A stretch of DNA of 64,000 bases. It comes from Chelatococcus reniformis. GTDB lineage: Bacteria; Pseudomonadota; Alphaproteobacteria; Rhizobiales; Beijerinckiaceae. Below, piece by piece: positions 62,124 through 64,000 of the stretch. Each line of letters opens with the position of its first letter. Position 1 is the first letter of the stretch. The position numbers were made by a program, and so were the translations under genes. A model generated the notes under the pieces. That model did no database searches, was not told the origin of the DNA, and saw nothing but the letters and a program-made list of their open reading frames with translations. The stretch is taken from assembly GCF_014640075.1 (NCBI RefSeq), contig NZ_BMGG01000011.1:124432-188431 (forward strand), written 5' to 3'.

Positions 62124-64000
62124 CTAGGGCTCCGTCGCTTCGACGTCCGACGCGTAAACGATACCGTCCCGGAAGGACAGGCGCCGGTGCGCCAGCGCGC
62201 CGGCAGTGATCGTCGCCCAATCGTAGAGCATCGGCACCATCTCGCCGGCGGCCCAGGCCGCGTTCTGGTTGAGATGCCAGGGGCTCTCGGGCTCGCCCGA
62301 GGCGCCGTGGAAGACGATCCAGCGTGAATTCTCCCAGGCGCCCACATCGAAGACGTAGCGCGCCAGGGACGCATAGACCGCCCGCGGCCCGATGGTGGCG
62401 ACGCAGCCGGTGGCGAAGATCGTATCGTTGTCGCCGCCGACCGGTTCCGAGACTCGGTCGAGCGTAGCGGCCTGCTCTGGAAACACCGCCGACAGCGGAT
62501 GGATGAAGCGCGGCCGATGCAGCACGCCCCAGGCCTGAGGCGGGGCGACGGCGACCTCCTCAAGCGCCTGGCGCAGCAGGTCGTCCCAGGAGGCGCCACC
62601 GAGCAGCATCTCGTCCCCGGCACGCAACAGGCCCGGCACCGCCCACCACAGCTGGTTCTCCGCGACCGTGCCAGGCGGCACCTGGGCGTAGGGGCTCGCC
62701 GCCACGGCAACGAGCCCACTGCGCCGGGCCACCAGCCGCGTCAGCGCCAGGCGCACGGCGACATAGGCGCTGGCGCCCTGCGAGTCCGGCGCCATGCGCC
62801 CGTCCCAATCCAGGATGCGGCGTCGCAGGGCGGCAGCGGCGGGCACCTCCAAAGCCAGCGCCCGCAACCGCTCCCGCAGCTCGCGGCCGGGGATCGTCTC
62901 GATGTCGCGATGCATTGCCGCCATGTCGTCGACCGCGGCCGGCCCCAACTCGGCCAGACGCTGCCAGATGCGCCGCGCCCGGTGCGGCGGCATGCAGTCG
63001 GTGGAGAGGTAGTCGGCCCCGTCCGCCGCAACCCTGTTGTTGGCGGTGACGACGGCGCCGCCCGGCGGGTCGATCACCGCCGGCATGCGCTCGAACGGCA
63101 CCATGCCGTCCCACTCGTGCTCGCCCGTCCAGCCAGGCACCGGCAGCCAGCCGTTGGCGCGCGGCCGCTTCGGCACCTTGGCCCTGACGCGATAGCCGAT
63201 CCGGCCCGCCGTATCGCCGGCGACCAGATTGTGATCGATCAAGCCCCAGTCGCGGGTCGCCTCGTAGAGCGCCTCGACGCTGCCGGCCCGCAGCATCGGG
63301 ATCATGCAGTCGAAGGAGCGGTCGGTCTCGGCGAACTGCACCGAGCGCAGTGCCAGTGCCGTGCCGGAGGCCGGGTCGCCGGCGACGATCGGGCCGTGCC
63401 GCGTCTCCACCACGTCCGCCACCGTGTCCGCCTCCCCGCGCACGCCGATGCGCTCGCGACGGCGGCGCACCGGTTCCCAGCGCTCCCGGAACAGGCAAGC
63501 GTGGCCGTCCGCGGAGAAACGCTCGACATAGAGGTCGTGGATGTCGACGAAGGCGTGGGTGACGCACCAGGCGACCGCTGCGTTGTGGCCGAAGTGCGGG
63601 AAGCCCGGCACGCCGGGCACGGTCAGGCCGATGACGTCGAAGGCGTCGCAGGCGAGATGGACCTGCGCGTACATATTGGGCATCTCCAGCACGCGGTGCG
63701 GATCGCCCGCCACCAGCGGCCGCCCGGTGGCGGTGCGCCCCGGCGCCAGCGCCCAGTTGTTGCTGCCGCCGCTCACGTCGCCCGGCGCCTGCGCCAATAG
63801 CGCCTCGAGGCCCGGCGCGAGGTCGGCCATGGCCGCTTGGAACGCCCCGGTCTCAAGGCCCGGTGGCAGGCACAGCACCTCGTTGCCGCCGTCCTCGTAG
63901 CGCAGGGCGACGATGCCCTCCGCACCGACGATCGGCAGCGCCGCAGCCCGCCACAGCTTCCACCACACCGAGCCCATGAGGAAGCCGATCTGGCGCATCA
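62124..64000 (-). CDS. Penicillin acylase family protein, partial
   Basis: At least 625 residues of an Ntn-hydrolase precursor; the gene runs off the right edge, so the alpha chain is incomplete. The auto-cleavage/nucleophile site is Gly-Ser in DVSGGSNNWALAPGRT (Ser codon 63762-63764), which becomes the beta-chain N-terminus, and the oxyanion Asn is in VVTANNRVAADGADYL. Family members hydrolyse amides such as penicillins or acyl-homoserine lactones (PvdQ-like). Substrate cannot be inferred. It is followed immediately by the GntR gene. It lies 53 kb from luxI, so lactone degradation would be speculation. Confidence 0.9.
   Translation of the reverse strand, partial: MRQIGFLMGSVWWKLWRAAALPIVGAEGIVALRYEDGGNEVLCLPPGLETGAFQAAMADLAPGLEALLAQAPGDVSGGSNNWALAPGRTATGRPLVAGDPHRVLEMPNMYAQVHLACDAFDVIGLTVPGVPGFPHFGHNAAVAWCVTHAFVDIHDLYVERFSADGHACLFRERWEPVRRRRERIGVRGEADTVADVVETRHGPIVAGDPASGTALALRSVQFAETDRSFDCMIPMLRAGSVEALYEATRDWGLIDHNLVAGDTAGRIGYRVRAKVPKRPRANGWLPVPGWTGEHEWDGMVPFERMPAVIDPPGGAVVTANNRVAADGADYLSTDCMPPHRARRIWQRLAELGPAAVDDMAAMHRDIETIPGRELRERLRALALEVPAAAALRRRILDWDGRMAPDSQGASAYVAVRLALTRLVARRSGLVAVAASPYAQVPPGTVAENQLWWAVPGLLRAGDEMLLGGASWDDLLRQALEEVAVAPPQAWGVLHRPRFIHPLSAVFPEQAATLDRVSEPVGGDNDTIFATGCVATIGPRAVYASLARYVFDVGAWENSRWIVFHGASGEPESPWHLNQNAAWAAGEMVPMLYDWATITAGALAHRRLSFRDGIVYASDVEATEP

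Overview
The window is high-GC, densely coded DNA with codon use and short dispersed repeats typical of Hyphomicrobiales (Rhizobiales, Alphaproteobacteria); the genus cannot be read from the sequence. It is an accessory-metabolism region rich in ABC importers, flavin monooxygenases (LLM fold), CoA-ester enzymes and one-gene regulators. No rRNA, tRNA, CRISPR array, transposase or phage gene was seen. Both ends cut through genes.

Layout. 1-2.3 kb: end of an acyl-CoA synthetase, a MaoC hydratase and a branched-chain-amino-acid-type solute-binding protein. 2.6-5.9 kb: a GAF/Fis regulator without an AAA+ domain, a perfect inverted repeat, an aldehyde dehydrogenase with its terminator, and the ALDH-associated DUF779 protein. 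5.9-8.3 kb: enoyl-CoA hydratase and AMP-dependent CoA ligase, translationally coupled. 9.4-11.6 kb: quorum sensing (luxR, luxI, a small downstream gene, lux-box-like dyad, terminator). 12.2-13.3 kb: small secreted and membrane proteins and OsmC.

13.3-35.8 kb is an organosulfur-scavenging supercluster: an SsuABC-type importer, a Na/Pi-type transporter, two MetQ lipoprotein-like binding proteins with one MetNI pair, a second sulfonate-type binding protein, five LLM-fold flavin enzymes (two beside each other include a clear SsuD), a YdhR-type monooxygenase, an undescribed three-gene unit ending in an FAD/NAD(P)-binding protein, a His-rich exported protein, and a CitE-like lyase plus class III CoA-transferase couplet. 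The importers would bring in sulfonates or methionine-like sulfur compounds, and the LLM enzymes would cleave C-S bonds with reduced flavin supplied from elsewhere.

36.2-45.5 kb: a Hint-domain protein, then a seven-gene minus-strand operon: GSA-aminotransferase-like enzyme, dipeptide-type ABC importer (five genes), and amidase. 45.7-46.4 kb is a frameshifted FG-GAP-like gene. 46.4-51.7 kb holds a Rieske oxygenase, enoyl-CoA hydratase, CoA ligase and SDR, all on the minus strand, resembling an aromatic or alicyclic acid catabolic module. 52.1-61.1 kb: a LysR regulator divergent from GST-like and nitronate monooxygenase genes, then a serially duplicated module of two near-identical LysR regulators interleaved with three F420-reductase-like NADP-binding proteins and an SDR. 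The window closes with a GntR/FCD regulator abutting a penicillin-acylase-family gene that runs off the right edge.

Several genes use TTG or GTG starts that are decided by strong Shine-Dalgarno sequences. Three copies of a ~100-bp TAGAGC-bounded repeat, plus related palindromes, sit between genes; two genes take their TAG stop from such a repeat end.
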